Positions 1 to 8,434 of a DNA stretch of 64,000 nt are shown here, in pieces. Location: positions 434,001 to 498,000 of the forward strand of contig NZ_JACNMM010000003.1 in NCBI RefSeq assembly GCF_020529025.1, given 5' to 3'. The notes under the pieces are model-generated. The model ran no database searches, had not been told where the DNA came from, and saw only the letters and a program-made list of their open reading frames with translations. The position numbers were made by a program, and so were the translations under genes. How positions within the stretch are numbered: the stretch's first letter is position 1; each line of letters starts with the position of its first letter. The stretch is from Oceaniglobus trochenteri (GTDB lineage: Bacteria; Pseudomonadota; Alphaproteobacteria; Rhodobacterales; Rhodobacteraceae).

Positions 1-660
1 GTTCTGCACGATGTAGCGCGCCATGGCGCCCCGGGCCTTCTTGGCGAAAAAGCTCACGATCTTCGCCTTGCCGTCCTTCAGCTCCATGAACTGCGGCGTG
101 ACGACCCGGGGCGTCAGGCGTTTCAGATCGACGGCGCCGAAATATTCCTGGCTGGCACAGTTCACCAGGCTGTCGCTGCCCGTCTCGGCGGCCTGGGCAT
201 TCAGCGCCCTGGCAATGGTATCGCCCCAGAAATCATAGAGCGTCTGGCCGCGCCTGGTTTTCAGGCGGCTGCCCATCTCCAGCCGATAGGCCTGGATGGC
301 ATCGCGCGGGCGCAGGACACCGTAAAGCCCCGACAGGATGCGCAGGTGATCGCGCGCCCATTCCATGTCCTCGGGATCAAGGCTGGCGGCGTCCAGCCCC
401 ATGTAGGTATCCCCCGCAAAGGCCAGCGCCGCGGGCTTGCTGTTGTCTTCGGTCGGCTCTGGTTCGAAGGCGCGGAACCTGTCACGGTTCAGGCGGGCCA
501 GGTCATCGGAGAGCCCCATCAGCCCCTTCAGCTGCGCCAGCGTCAACTGGCGCGCATGACCGGCCAGGCGGTTTGCCTCGGCGTGGAAGTCCGGTGTGCT
601 GACCGCCCCGCGCTCCACATCCCAGTTCAGCCGTTTGGCCGGCGAAATCACCACAAGCAT
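1..660 (-). CDS. yaaA: Peroxide stress protein YaaA (DUF328), C-terminus cut by window edge
   Basis: The minus-strand frame from an ATG at 660 runs open to position 1, giving 220 residues without a stop. It begins MLVVISPAKRLNW, the family's hallmark N-terminus, and carries the conserved LSGLYGVLRPRD stretch and the FFAKKARG motif near the visible end. YaaA proteins are about 255 residues, so roughly 35 C-terminal residues lie outside the window. The family is cytoplasmic; in E. coli it limits peroxide damage by lowering free intracellular iron and has DNA-binding ability. The gene lies 49 bases downstream of recQ on the same strand, so the two may be cotranscribed. The family call is secure; the role here is by homology. 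Confidence 0.93.
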   Translation of the reverse strand, partial: MLVVISPAKRLNWDVERGAVSTPDFHAEANRLAGHARQLTLAQLKGLMGLSDDLARLNRDRFRAFEPEPTEDNSKPAALAFAGDTYMGLDAASLDPEDMEWARDHLRILSGLYGVLRPRDAIQAYRLEMGSRLKTRRGQTLYDFWGDTIARALNAQAAETGSDSLVNCASQEYFGAVDLKRLTPRVVTPQFMELKDGKAKIVSFFAKKARGAMARYIVQN

Positions 661-709
661 CTGCATCCCCCGTCTGTTGACCGTCCAGATAGCAGCCAGG
701 CGCGCAGGC

Positions 710-2758
710 TCAAGCGCTTTGCAGCAGTTCCAGGAAGGCGGGGCCGAAACGGGCGGCCCTCTGGGCGTCCATTCCGGGGGCATGTTCCAAGGCATCCAGG
801 GAATCGGGGCGCCGTTCGGCGATCCAGCGCAGGGTGCTGGTGGTGCAGCTCAGCGGCTTGTCGATCCCGTCGGGGCCGCGGGCCAGGCCCAGTTGCGCCT
901 CTTGCAGGGCATCGAACAGCGCGCCGGCGTCGCGCCCGGCCAGCTTGCGACGGGCCGGATGCATGGGGGCGGCGGCCTCGCCGGTGATCACCTCGAGGAA
1001 TGTCGCGCCGTAGCGTTCCAGCTTCTTGGCGCCCACGCCGGTGATCCCGGCCATCTGGTCCAGGCTGGTGGGGCGCCGCTCGGCCATCTCCACCAGGGTG
1101 CGGTCGGCGAAGATCACGAAGGCGGGCACGCGCTGGGCCTCGGCCAGGGCGCGGCGTTTCGCCTTCAGTGCCGAAAGCAGCGGCGCGTCCTCCTCGCTCA
1201 CCATGGCCTTGACGGCCGAGCGTGCGGATTGCGCCGCCTTGATCACGTCGCGGCGCAGCTCGATCGTCGCCTCGCCACGCAGGATCGGGCGGGCGCCTTC
1301 GGTCATGCGCAGGGCCCCGTGGCGTTCGGGATCGGGGCGCACCAGGTCGCGGCCCATCATCTGGCGGAAGATCGCCTGCCACTGCCCCTTGGAATACTTC
1401 GTGCCGACGCCGAAGGTGGGCAGCTTGTCATGCCCGCGCGCCGCCACCTTGTCGGTGCGGTTGCCCAGCAGGATGTCGATCAAATGGCCGGCGCCGAAAT
1501 ATTCCTCGGTGCGCAGGATCGCCGAAAGACCCATGCGCACGGCGGTGGTGCCGTCGAAGATCTCGGGGGCCTTGTCGCAGAGATCGCAATTGCCGCAGGG
1601 GGCGCTGTCCTCGCCGAAATAGGCCAGCAGGCGCTGACGGCGGCACCCCAGCGCCTCGGCCAGGCCTAGAAGCGCGTTCAGTCGCCCGTGATCGGCGCCC
1701 TTGCGTTCGCTGGGGGCCAGTCCCTCGTCGATCTGGGTGCGGCGCAGGCGGATGTCGTCAGGGCCATAGAGCGTCAGCGTCTCGGCAGGTGCCCCGTCAC
1801 GCCCGGCGCGGCCGATCTCCTGGTAATAGCTCTCGATGCTCTTGGGCAGGTCGGCATGGGCCACCCAGCGGATGTCGGGCTTGTCCACGCCCATGCCGAA
1901 GGCGACGGTGGCACAGACGATCAGCCCGTCTTCCTGGCTGAACCGCCGCTCCACCTCGCGGCGTTCGTCGGGGTCCATGGCGCCGTGGTAATGGCAGGCC
2001 GAATGCCGCTCGGCCCTCAGGGCGGCGGCCAGGTCGGCCGTCTTGGCGCGGGACGAACAATAGACGATCCCCGATTGCCCGCGCCGGGCGTCGGCATAGC
2101 TCAGGATCTGCTTGCGCGGGCCGTTCTTGGGCGCAAAGGCCAGGTGGATGTTGGGCCGGTCGAACCCGCCCATGAACAGCCGTGGCGCCACCCCGTCGAA
2201 CAGCCGCTGCACGATCTCGGCGCGGGTTTCCTCGTCGGCGGTGGCGGTGAAGGCGGCCAGGGGCACGTCCAGCGCCTGGCGCAGGGCCCCGATGCGCAGA
2301 TAATCGGGGCGGAAATCATGCCCCCACTGCGACACGCAATGCGCCTCGTCCACGGCGATCATCGTCACCCCGGCCTGGCGCAGCAACCGCTCCGTCCCGC
2401 CCGAGGCCAGCCGCTCGGGCGCCATGTAAAGCAGCTTCATGCTGCCGTCGTTCAGGGCCGCGAAGACGTCGTCCGTCTCTTCCTCGGTGTTGCCGCTGGT
2501 CAGGGCACCGGCCACCACCCCGGCCTCGCGCAATGCGCGCACCTGGTCGCGCATCAGCGCGATCAGCGGGGAAATCACCACGGTCACCCCCTCGCGGCAG
2601 AGGGCGGGCAACTGAAAGCACAGGGATTTTCCGCCACCCGTGGGCATGATCGCCAGGGTGTTTTCCCCGGCCCGCACGGCGTTCACGATTTCGGCCTGTC
2701 CGGGGCGGAAGGCGGAAAATCCGAAAACGGACGACAGAAGGTCGCTGGCCTGGGTCAT
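710..2758 (-). CDS. recQ: ATP-dependent DNA helicase RecQ with two HRDC domains
   Basis: This 682-residue protein unwinds DNA 3'-5' in recombinational repair and fork restart. Visible motifs are Walker A (PTGGGKS, near residue 40), the DEAH box (VDEAHCVSQWGHDFRP, near 136), helicase motif VI with EIGRAGRDG, and the RQC zinc cysteines (CRRQRLLAYFGE then CGNCDLC). The C-terminus holds two consecutive HRDC-like units (about residues 520-590 and 615-682), each with a helix-hairpin pattern such as ITGVGAKKLERYG. The length exceeds E. coli RecQ (about 610), consistent with the second HRDC. ATG start with no competing upstream start. yggT lies upstream and yaaA downstream on the same strand. I saw no alphaproteobacterial LexA box (GTTC-N7-GTTC) upstream. 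Confidence 0.97.
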   Translation of the reverse strand: MTQASDLLSSVFGFSAFRPGQAEIVNAVRAGENTLAIMPTGGGKSLCFQLPALCREGVTVVISPLIALMRDQVRALREAGVVAGALTSGNTEEETDDVFAALNDGSMKLLYMAPERLASGGTERLLRQAGVTMIAVDEAHCVSQWGHDFRPDYLRIGALRQALDVPLAAFTATADEETRAEIVQRLFDGVAPRLFMGGFDRPNIHLAFAPKNGPRKQILSYADARRGQSGIVYCSSRAKTADLAAALRAERHSACHYHGAMDPDERREVERRFSQEDGLIVCATVAFGMGVDKPDIRWVAHADLPKSIESYYQEIGRAGRDGAPAETLTLYGPDDIRLRRTQIDEGLAPSERKGADHGRLNALLGLAEALGCRRQRLLAYFGEDSAPCGNCDLCDKAPEIFDGTTAVRMGLSAILRTEEYFGAGHLIDILLGNRTDKVAARGHDKLPTFGVGTKYSKGQWQAIFRQMMGRDLVRPDPERHGALRMTEGARPILRGEATIELRRDVIKAAQSARSAVKAMVSEEDAPLLSALKAKRRALAEAQRVPAFVIFADRTLVEMAERRPTSLDQMAGITGVGAKKLERYGATFLEVITGEAAAPMHPARRKLAGRDAGALFDALQEAQLGLARGPDGIDKPLSCTTSTLRWIAERRPDSLDALEHAPGMDAQRAARFGPAFLELLQSA

Positions 2759-2839
2759 GAAATGCGCTTTGTCCTGCTCAACCGTTTGTCAGACTTGAGA
2801 ATCTCACATGAAGAATCCGTAAACAAGGCGCCATCGCCC

Positions 2840-2917
2840 CCATCTTTGGTCCGCAAGTATCCCGGGGGTGTGGGGGCTGGCCCCCACTTTAGGCTGTGTG
2901 TGGGGGGCAGCCCCCAC
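2840..2917 (-). terminator. Two tandem G/C hairpins plus one copy of the dispersed CTTTGGTC element, downstream of yggT
   Basis: The region between yggT and recQ holds CATCTTTGGTC (2840-2850) followed by a TATCCCGGGGG run. Next come two hairpins of the form GTGGGGG-CTGG-CCCCCAC (2870-2887) and GTGGGGG-GCAG-CCCCCAC (2900-2917). They follow the yggT stop directly, so on the minus strand they could terminate or attenuate yggT transcription before recQ. There is no strong T run, so classical intrinsic termination is uncertain. Confidence 0.5.
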
Positions 2918-2922
2918 GCGGG

Positions 2923-3210
2923 TCAATAGAAGGCGGCGGCGTTGTTGATCAGCACGATCCGCAGGGCATAGACCCCGATCAGCGCCATCAGGGGGGCCAG
3001 GTCGATCCCGCCCATGTCGGGCAGGACGCGCCGGATCGGCGCATAGAGCGGTTCAAGCAGGCGGTTCAGCCCGTACCAGATCTGCGCAACGATCGGCTGA
3101 TGCAGGTTCAGGACCTGGAAATTGATCAGCCACGACATGATGATATGGGCGATCATGATGAACCAGACCACGTCGAGGATCAGCATCAGGATTTGAAAGA
3201 TCGAGGTCAT
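2923..3210 (-). CDS. YggT family integral membrane protein
   Basis: This 95-residue protein has two hydrophobic segments (about residues 5-27 and 70-92) around a short loop holding the family signature PLYAPIRRVLPDMGGIDLAPL. YggT proteins are small inner-membrane proteins of unclear function, often linked to osmotic tolerance or to cell-division gene neighbourhoods. The length matches the one-repeat form of the family. A purine-rich site (acggacgg) precedes the ATG. The gene is divergent from the thioesterase gene, with about 165 bases between them. Confidence 0.92.
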   Translation of the reverse strand: MTSIFQILMLILDVVWFIMIAHIIMSWLINFQVLNLHQPIVAQIWYGLNRLLEPLYAPIRRVLPDMGGIDLAPLMALIGVYALRIVLINNAAAFY

Positions 3211-3378
3211 GGTCCGTCCGTTTCATGCAACAAGGTTCGCGATTACCTAATGTCCCCAGCCGCCGGGGGCAAGCGCGTGCCGCAACGTCGCCTTTGACGA
3301 ACCCCGCCGCGAGGGGCAGGTCAGGGGCGAACGCGCCCCGTTCGCGAAGCGGTGGCGCATTGTAACCCGGGAATGCCC

Positions 3379-3909
3379 ATGTATCCTGTCGTCCGCCTGG
3401 CCAAAGAGCTTTTGATCCACCGCAAGGCGCCCCGGCTGGGGCTGTTCGACACCCATGTGTCCCACCACATCTGCTGGCCCCAGGACATCGACGTGTGGAT
3501 GGAGTTGAACAACGGGCGCACGCTTACCCTTTACGATCTGGGGCGCATGGTGCTGTTCCAGCGCACGGGCATCATTGCGGTGATGCGGCGCAATGGCTGG
3601 GCCGGCACGGTGGCGGGCAGTTCGGTGCGCTATCGCCGCCGGGTGCGGATGTTCCACCGGGTCGAGATGCGCACGCGTATCCTGGGCTGGGACGCGCGGT
3701 TCCTCTACATGGAGCAGAGCATGTGGCGGAACGGCGAATGCACCAGCAACGCCCTGTTCCGCAACGCCGTGACCAGTGCGAAAGGCATGGTGCCGATGGC
3801 CGACACCGCCCAGGCCATGGGCGCCGATCCGGTCAGCCCAACCCTGCCCGAATGGGTGCGCGCCTGGGCCGAGGCCGACGCGCAGCGCCCCTGGCCGCCG
3901 CTGACCTGA
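3379..3909 (+). CDS. Acyl-CoA thioesterase-like protein (4HBT/THEM6 type, hotdog fold)
   Basis: About 176 residues with the layout of 4-hydroxybenzoyl-CoA-thioesterase-like hotdog proteins: an N-terminal DIDVWMELNNGR segment, where an acidic residue near the Asn is typical of the active site, followed by the strand-rich core. Homologues hydrolyse acyl-CoA thioesters, but the substrate here is unknown. Three starts are possible: GTG 3352, ATG 3373 and ATG 3379. I chose 3379 because GGGA at 3369-3372 is correctly spaced for it. Its stop codon abuts the stop of the convergent 4-TM gene with no spacing. Confidence 0.82.
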   Translation: MYPVVRLAKELLIHRKAPRLGLFDTHVSHHICWPQDIDVWMELNNGRTLTLYDLGRMVLFQRTGIIAVMRRNGWAGTVAGSSVRYRRRVRMFHRVEMRTRILGWDARFLYMEQSMWRNGECTSNALFRNAVTSAKGMVPMADTAQAMGADPVSPTLPEWVRAWAEADAQRPWPPLT

Positions 3910-4275
3910 TCAGGCGCGCCGCATCCCGGCCATCACCAGCCCGCCGGCCAGGCTCAGGAACACCCACTGGGGCAAAACGACCAGCCCGGCCAGGCCCGCC
4001 TGCCACAGCCCCACCAGGGCAAAGCACAGCGCGCCGCCGATCCAGACCGCGGCAAGCCCCGGTGCATCCGGCCCGCCGCGCCAGAAGCGCCAGGCGCTGA
4101 AGGCCAGAACAAACCCGAGGAAATGCCAGCAGGCGTGCAGGGTGCCGCGGACCGCCGGGGTCAGGCCGGGGGTGTCCAGCAGGGGCAAGAGGGTGTCGTA
4201 GGTGCCGACCAGGATGTGGACCGCCGCCGTCACCCCGGCCAGTATCGCGCCCGCGCGCACCATTCTTCGTCTCAT
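3910..4275 (-). CDS. Small four-helix membrane protein, function unknown
   Basis: 121 residues from an ATG at 4275 preceded by an AGGG-type ribosome site. The protein is almost entirely hydrophobic, with four likely transmembrane helices separated by short loops (for example HILVGTYDTLLPLLDTPGL and the RFWRGGPDAPGL loop). The frame continues open upstream for over 1 kb, but that part runs antisense to the UMF1 transporter and lacks membrane character, so the true gene is the short one. I do not recognise a named family. It converges with the thioesterase gene, whose stop codon it abuts, and diverges from the transporter gene, 108 bases away. Confidence 0.7.
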   Translation of the reverse strand: MRRRMVRAGAILAGVTAAVHILVGTYDTLLPLLDTPGLTPAVRGTLHACWHFLGFVLAFSAWRFWRGGPDAPGLAAVWIGGALCFALVGLWQAGLAGLVVLPQWVFLSLAGGLVMAGMRRA

Positions 4276-4383
4276 CGCGCCCTGCCTTCCCTGATTTTCG
4301 CGGCCACGCCAGTTGCGCGACGGCGTTTCCCATTGCCTTGACGTCACAGAGCGGGTTTGATCCGCCCAAGACAAGGGGGCGGG

Positions 4384-5721
4384 ATGTCGCAAATCACCAA
4401 ACGCAAACGGATCTGGGGCTGGTTCTTTTTCGACTGGGCCAGTCAGCCCTACAACACCCTTCTGCTGACCTTCATCTTCGGACCCTACATCAACGAGGTG
4501 CTGGGCGATGGCACGGCGGCGCAGTCGGCCTGGGGCTTCGGCATCGGAGCGGCGGGGCTGGTCATCGCGCTGCTGGCGCCGGTTCTGGGGGCGCTGGCCG
4601 ATACCTCGGGGCGGCGGGTGCGCTGGATCTGGGGGTTCTCGGTGCTTTACGTCGTCGGATCGGCGGGCCTGTGGTTCGCCGCGCCGGAGGAATTTCACCT
4701 TGTCACGATCATGGCCTGTTTCGCCATCGGGCTGATCGGCATGGAGTTCGCGACGATCTTCACCAACTCCATGCTGCCCGAACTGGGCACCCGGGAGGAG
4801 ATCGGCCGGCTGTCGGGCAACGGCTGGGCCTTTGGCTATGTCGGCGGGCTGATCAGCCTCGTGATCATGCTGGTTTTCTTCGCCGAAAGCGCGACCACCG
4901 GGAAAACCATCGTCGGGCTGGCCCCGGCGCTGGGGCTTGACCCCGAGGCGCGCGAAGGCACCCGGTTCGTCGGGCTGCTGACCGCGATCTGGTATGCGGT
5001 CTTCATGATCCCCTTCTTTCTCTACGTGCGTGATCCGCGCCGCATTGCCGCCCCCGCGGGGGCCTTCGGTGTGGCGCTGCGCGGGCTGGGCGGCACGATC
5101 CGCAACCTGCCCGCCCGGCCCAGCCTTTTCGCCTACCTGGTGTCGTCCATGCTGTACCGCGACGCGCTGAACGGGATGTATGTCTTCGGGGGCATCTATG
5201 CGGCGGGCGTTCTGGGCTGGGGTGTCGTCGATACCGGCATCTTCGGGATCATCGCCATCATCGCAGGGGCGATCTTTGCCTGGCTCGGCGGGCGGGCCGA
5301 CAGCTCCTATGGCCCCAAGCCGGTGATCGTGCTTTGCGTGTTGGTGCTGATCCTGGCGGCCATCGGCGTTGTCATGGTGTCGCCCGACGCCCTGTTCGGC
5401 GTTCCGGTGGCCGAAGGGTCGCGCCTGCCCGACAACGCCTTTCTCGTGCTGGGCGCCACCATCGGCGCGGCGGGGGGCGCGATGCAATCGGCCAGCCGCA
5501 CGATGCTGGTGCGCCAGGCCAACCCGGCCCGCATGACCGAGGCTTTCGGGCTTTACGCCCTTGCGGGCAAGGCCACCTCATTCGTGGCGCCGCTGCTGAT
5601 CGGGGCGGCCACCTATGTCAGCAGTTCGCAACAGATCGGGGTGTCGCCCCTGATAGCCCTTTTCGCATTGGGGCTGATTCTGCTACTGTGGGTAAAACCC
5701 GACGGAGATCGAGCAGAATGA
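4384..5721 (+). CDS. UMF1-type major facilitator superfamily transporter
   Basis: 445 residues with about 12 transmembrane helices. The N-terminal FFDWASQPYNTLLLTF motif is the signature of UMF1/Atg22-like transporters, and the ALADTSGRRVRW loop after helix 2 is the MFS motif-A equivalent. Substrates of bacterial members are mostly unknown, although the yeast relative exports amino acids from the vacuole. The start is the ATG at 4384 behind an AAGGGGGCGGG ribosome site; the longer TTG frame from 4357 adds only non-conserved residues. The gene overlaps mepA by an ATGA junction, so the two are translationally coupled. Confidence 0.93.
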   Translation: MSQITKRKRIWGWFFFDWASQPYNTLLLTFIFGPYINEVLGDGTAAQSAWGFGIGAAGLVIALLAPVLGALADTSGRRVRWIWGFSVLYVVGSAGLWFAAPEEFHLVTIMACFAIGLIGMEFATIFTNSMLPELGTREEIGRLSGNGWAFGYVGGLISLVIMLVFFAESATTGKTIVGLAPALGLDPEAREGTRFVGLLTAIWYAVFMIPFFLYVRDPRRIAAPAGAFGVALRGLGGTIRNLPARPSLFAYLVSSMLYRDALNGMYVFGGIYAAGVLGWGVVDTGIFGIIAIIAGAIFAWLGGRADSSYGPKPVIVLCVLVLILAAIGVVMVSPDALFGVPVAEGSRLPDNAFLVLGATIGAAGGAMQSASRTMLVRQANPARMTEAFGLYALAGKATSFVAPLLIGAATYVSSSQQIGVSPLIALFALGLILLLWVKPDGDRAE

Positions 5722-6635
5722 GATCCATCAAACCGCTTTTCGCACTGGTGTTCCTGTGCGCCCTTGCCGCCTGTGGCGGGCGCGAACGCCCCGGCGCCGC
5801 CCTTCCGACCCCCGCCTTCGCGGGCGACGTGGCAACCCGCAATGCCATCGCCAAGCAGTTGTTCGGCGCCGAAAGCGTGGCGTCGCGGCAATCGCCCGAT
5901 CCCTACGGCTCTTACGCCAAGGGGTGTCTTGCCGGGGGCATGCAACTGGCCGAGACGGGCCCCACCTGGCAGGCCATGCGCCTGAGCCGCAACCGCAACT
6001 GGGGCCATCCAGAAACCATCGCCTATATTCAGGATCTGTCGCGCAAGGCGGCCGGGCTGCCGGGCTGGAACGGCCTTTACGTCGGCGACATCAGCCAGCC
6101 CCGCGGCGGGCCGATGCTGACCGGTCACGCCAGCCATCAGATCGGGCTGGATGCCGACATCTGGCTGCGCCCGGCCGACCGGCTGAACCTTTCGGTGAAC
6201 GAGCGCGAGAACATTTCGTCGATCTCGCTGCGCCGGGCCGCCGGCGCCTATACCAACGACAACTGGACGCGGGCGCACCACGAACTGCTGAAGGCGGCGG
6301 CCAGCGATCCGCGTGTGGCGCGGATATTCATTTTTCCCGGCGCCAAGGTGCGGATGTGCAACGATGAAACCGGCTCCAAGGCCTGGCTGAACAAGATCCG
6401 TCCCTGGTACGGGCATCACTATCATTTTCACGTCCGGCTGAAATGCCCGCGCGGCGCGCGTGGCTGTGTCGACCAGGATCCGCAACCGGCGGGCGATGGC
6501 TGCGCCGATGCCCAGGCCTGGGTGAACAACATCCTGAACCCGCCGCCGCCCGATCCGAACTACAAACCCAAGCCCAAGCGCGAAATCCGCATGGCCGATC
6601 TGCCGGGACAATGCCAATCCGTCCTGTCGCAGTAA
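5718..6635 (+). CDS. mepA: Penicillin-insensitive murein endopeptidase MepA, lipoprotein form
   Basis: This 305-residue LAS-family metallopeptidase cleaves D-Ala-meso-DAP cross-links in peptidoglycan. Zinc-site motifs are visible in HASHQIGLDADIW and HHYHFHVRL. The N-terminus MRSIKPLFALVFLCALAACGG has a lipobox (LAAC), so the mature protein is probably a lipid-anchored periplasmic enzyme rather than soluble like E. coli MepA. Cysteines in the C-terminal third (CPRGARGC and others) probably form disulfides. The start overlaps the transporter stop (ATGA), and the phytase-like gene starts 25 bases before the mepA stop, making a compact three-gene operon. Confidence 0.95.
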   Translation: MRSIKPLFALVFLCALAACGGRERPGAALPTPAFAGDVATRNAIAKQLFGAESVASRQSPDPYGSYAKGCLAGGMQLAETGPTWQAMRLSRNRNWGHPETIAYIQDLSRKAAGLPGWNGLYVGDISQPRGGPMLTGHASHQIGLDADIWLRPADRLNLSVNERENISSISLRRAAGAYTNDNWTRAHHELLKAAASDPRVARIFIFPGAKVRMCNDETGSKAWLNKIRPWYGHHYHFHVRLKCPRGARGCVDQDPQPAGDGCADAQAWVNNILNPPPPDPNYKPKPKREIRMADLPGQCQSVLSQ

Positions 6636-7495
6636 TCCTTGCGCTGCTTGCCGCGATCACGGCCCCGATGGCAGATGCCGCCGGGGCCGAATTTCTGTCG
6701 CGGTACGTCTGGGAACGGCCCGACCCGGTGCATGGCGGGTTCTCGGGGATCGAACTGCGCGCGGATCGGGCCGGGTTCATCGCGATCTCGGACCGCGGGC
6801 GCATCGCGCAGGGGCGGCTTGTGCGCGAGGACGGTTTGATCGCCGGGGTGGCCGACCTGCAGTTCGAACGCCTGCGCGATCGCAAGGGCAACCCGGTGGC
6901 CACCCGGATCGAGGATGCCGAGGGCCTGGCCCTGGCCCCGGACGGCAGCCTTTACGTTTCCTTCGAGGGTGCGCACCGGGTCTGGCGCTATCCCGCCTTC
7001 GGAGCGGCGGCGCAGGCGCTGCCGTCGCACCCGGATTTTGCCGGGTTGCAGATGAATTCCTCGCTGGAAGCGCTGGCCATCGATACGACAGGAGCCGTCT
7101 TCACGCTGCCCGAACGCTCGGGCAGTCTCAGCCGTCCGTTTCCCCTGTACCGGTTCAAGGACGGACGCTGGACGGTGCCCTATCAGGTGCCGCGCGTGGG
7201 GGAACACCTGCCGGTGGGGGCCGATTTCGGGCCCGATGGAAAACTCTATCTGCTGGAGCGCCGGTTCAGCGGGCTTCTGGGCTTTTCGTCGCGCATTCGC
7301 CGGTTCACCCTTGGGCCGAAGGGGGCGTTGGGCGAAGAAACCCTTCTGACCACCCCCAACCTGACCCATGGCAACCTTGAGGGGTTGACCGTCTGGCGCG
7401 ACAGGGCGGGCGCGATCCGGCTGACCCTGATCGAGGACGACAATTTCAGCATGTTCCAACGCACCCAGTTCGTGGAATATCGCGTTACCGAATGA
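6611..7495 (+). CDS. Secreted esterase-like protein of the phytase-like beta-propeller family
   Basis: 294 residues with a clear signal peptide (PVAVILALLAAITAPMADA) followed by a beta-propeller pattern typical of the 'esterase-like activity of phytase' family (PF13449 type). Recurrent blade motifs include GFSGIELRADRAGFIAISDRG, DAEGLALAPDGSLYVSFEG and GADFGPDGKLYLLERR. The protein should be exported to the periplasm. The enzymatic substrate is not established for most members. The start lies inside the end of mepA in another frame, so it belongs to the same operon. Confidence 0.88.
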   Translation: MPIRPVAVILALLAAITAPMADAAGAEFLSRYVWERPDPVHGGFSGIELRADRAGFIAISDRGRIAQGRLVREDGLIAGVADLQFERLRDRKGNPVATRIEDAEGLALAPDGSLYVSFEGAHRVWRYPAFGAAAQALPSHPDFAGLQMNSSLEALAIDTTGAVFTLPERSGSLSRPFPLYRFKDGRWTVPYQVPRVGEHLPVGADFGPDGKLYLLERRFSGLLGFSSRIRRFTLGPKGALGEETLLTTPNLTHGNLEGLTVWRDRAGAIRLTLIEDDNFSMFQRTQFVEYRVTE

Positions 7496-7615
7496 CGCGG
7501 TTCCGGGGGGGCGTGACGGAATGGCTTGCCTTGCGGCGGGCGCGGCGGTAGCAGGGCGCGTCCCGCATGGCGCGGGGCCAAGTCTCCGAACCCCTTGTCA
7601 AAACGGAACACATCA

Positions 7616-8236
7616 ATGACCCGCATCCTTCCCGGCATCATCGCCATGGCCACCGTCGTGCTGGCCTCGAACATCCTCGTGCAATATCTCTGGGGCAACT
7701 GGCTGACGCTGGGGGCTTTCACCTATCCGCTGGCCTTCCTGGTGACGGATGTGATGAACCGGGTTTACGGTGCCGCGATGGCGCGCCGCGTCGTTCTGGC
7801 CGGTTTCGTGACCGGGCTGGCCTGTTCGCTGGTGGGCACCCAGATCATGGGCGAATTCGGCCCGCTGGTGACATGGCGTGTGGCGCTTGCCTCGGGGACG
7901 GCCTTCCTGGTGGCGCAACTGGCCGACGTGGCCATCTTCGACCGGCTGCGCGGCGGGGCCTGGTGGCGGGCCCCCCTGGTCAGCACCCTGATCGGGTCGG
8001 CGCTGGACACTGCCCTGTTCTTCACCATCGCCTTTTCCGCCGCGCTGAGCTTTGTCGAGCCGGGCAACGACGTGGCCTGGGCGAACGAGGCGCTGCCGCT
8101 GCTGGGCCTGGGTCCGGTGGCACCGCTCTGGGCCTCGCTGGCGCTGGCGGACTGGGGCGTGAAACTGTCCCTCGCGCTGATCGCACTGATACCCTTCCGC
8201 CTCATCGTGGCGCGATTGCTGCCGCGGGTGGCGTAA
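7616..8236 (+). CDS. yhhQ: Queuosine precursor transporter, YhhQ family (VUT/ECF-S like)
   Basis: 206 residues with about six transmembrane helices and the family signature AFLVTDVMNRVYG in the N-terminal third. YhhQ imports queuosine precursors (preQ0/preQ1) for tRNA modification. The start ATG follows a gene-free 120-base stretch (7496-7615) that is very GC-rich, with a potential CCCGC/GCGGG hairpin at about 7563-7577. I could not match this leader to the preQ1 riboswitch consensus. The gene is followed 69 bases later by a very short ORF. Family assignment is firm. Confidence 0.93.
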   Translation: MTRILPGIIAMATVVLASNILVQYLWGNWLTLGAFTYPLAFLVTDVMNRVYGAAMARRVVLAGFVTGLACSLVGTQIMGEFGPLVTWRVALASGTAFLVAQLADVAIFDRLRGGAWWRAPLVSTLIGSALDTALFFTIAFSAALSFVEPGNDVAWANEALPLLGLGPVAPLWASLALADWGVKLSLALIALIPFRLIVARLLPRVA

Positions 8237-8242
8237 AAAAGT

Positions 8243-8248
8243 TTGACA
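8243..8248 (+). promoter_or_regulatory. Consensus -35 element (TTGACA) upstream of the 22-codon ORF
   Basis: A perfect TTGACA lies 7 bases after the yhhQ stop. No good TATAAT-like -10 follows at 16-18 bases (ACCTTC at 8266-8271), so the -10 is weak or the promoter depends on an activator. It is the only plausible promoter for the short ORF that ends at the 8435-8461 terminator. Confidence 0.45.
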
Positions 8249-8305
8249 TGTACGGGATGTGTGCCACCTTCGCCTTATCGGCAATCAATGAAAGGAGGTG
8301 GTCCA

Positions 8306-8374
8306 GTGTCTAGAATGAACCAGGAGCTTGAGGTCGGAACAGTCATGGGGGCCGTCGCCCAAGGGCAGTCCTGA
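8306..8374 (+). CDS. 22-residue small ORF with a perfect Shine-Dalgarno, between yhhQ and smpB
   Basis: GTG-initiated ORF encoding MSRMNQELEVGTVMGAVAQG plus two residues (22 in total). It is preceded by AAAGGAGGTG (8291-8300), a perfect 10-base complement to the usual alphaproteobacterial 16S 3' end, with 7 bases between GGAGG and the GTG. A TTGACA element lies upstream and an intrinsic terminator downstream (8435-8461), so it sits on its own transcript of about 190 nt. It could be a translated micropeptide, a leader peptide controlling smpB by attenuation, or the coding part of a dual-function small RNA. I do not recognise the peptide. An internal ATG at 8315 is an alternative start but is spaced too far from the ribosome site. 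Confidence 0.6.
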   Translation: MSRMNQELEVGTVMGAVAQGQS

Positions 8375-8434
8375 GGGCAGAACATCCATGATTGGGCAAC
8401 CGTTCTAACCGGACCCATCTCCGCGACATTCGAA

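Noticed and set aside
4336-4364. TTGACG before the UMF1 transporter gene as a -35 element
   Set aside because: No acceptable -10 lies 16-18 bases downstream.
4276-5487. Long minus-strand extension of the 4-TM protein frame
   Set aside because: The upstream part is antisense to the UMF1 transporter and hydrophilic (Asp/Gln/Arg rich). The true start with a ribosome site is at 4275.
7496-7615. preQ1 riboswitch before yhhQ
   Set aside because: The sequence does not show the conserved preQ1-I or preQ1-II core, so only a generic leader is noted.
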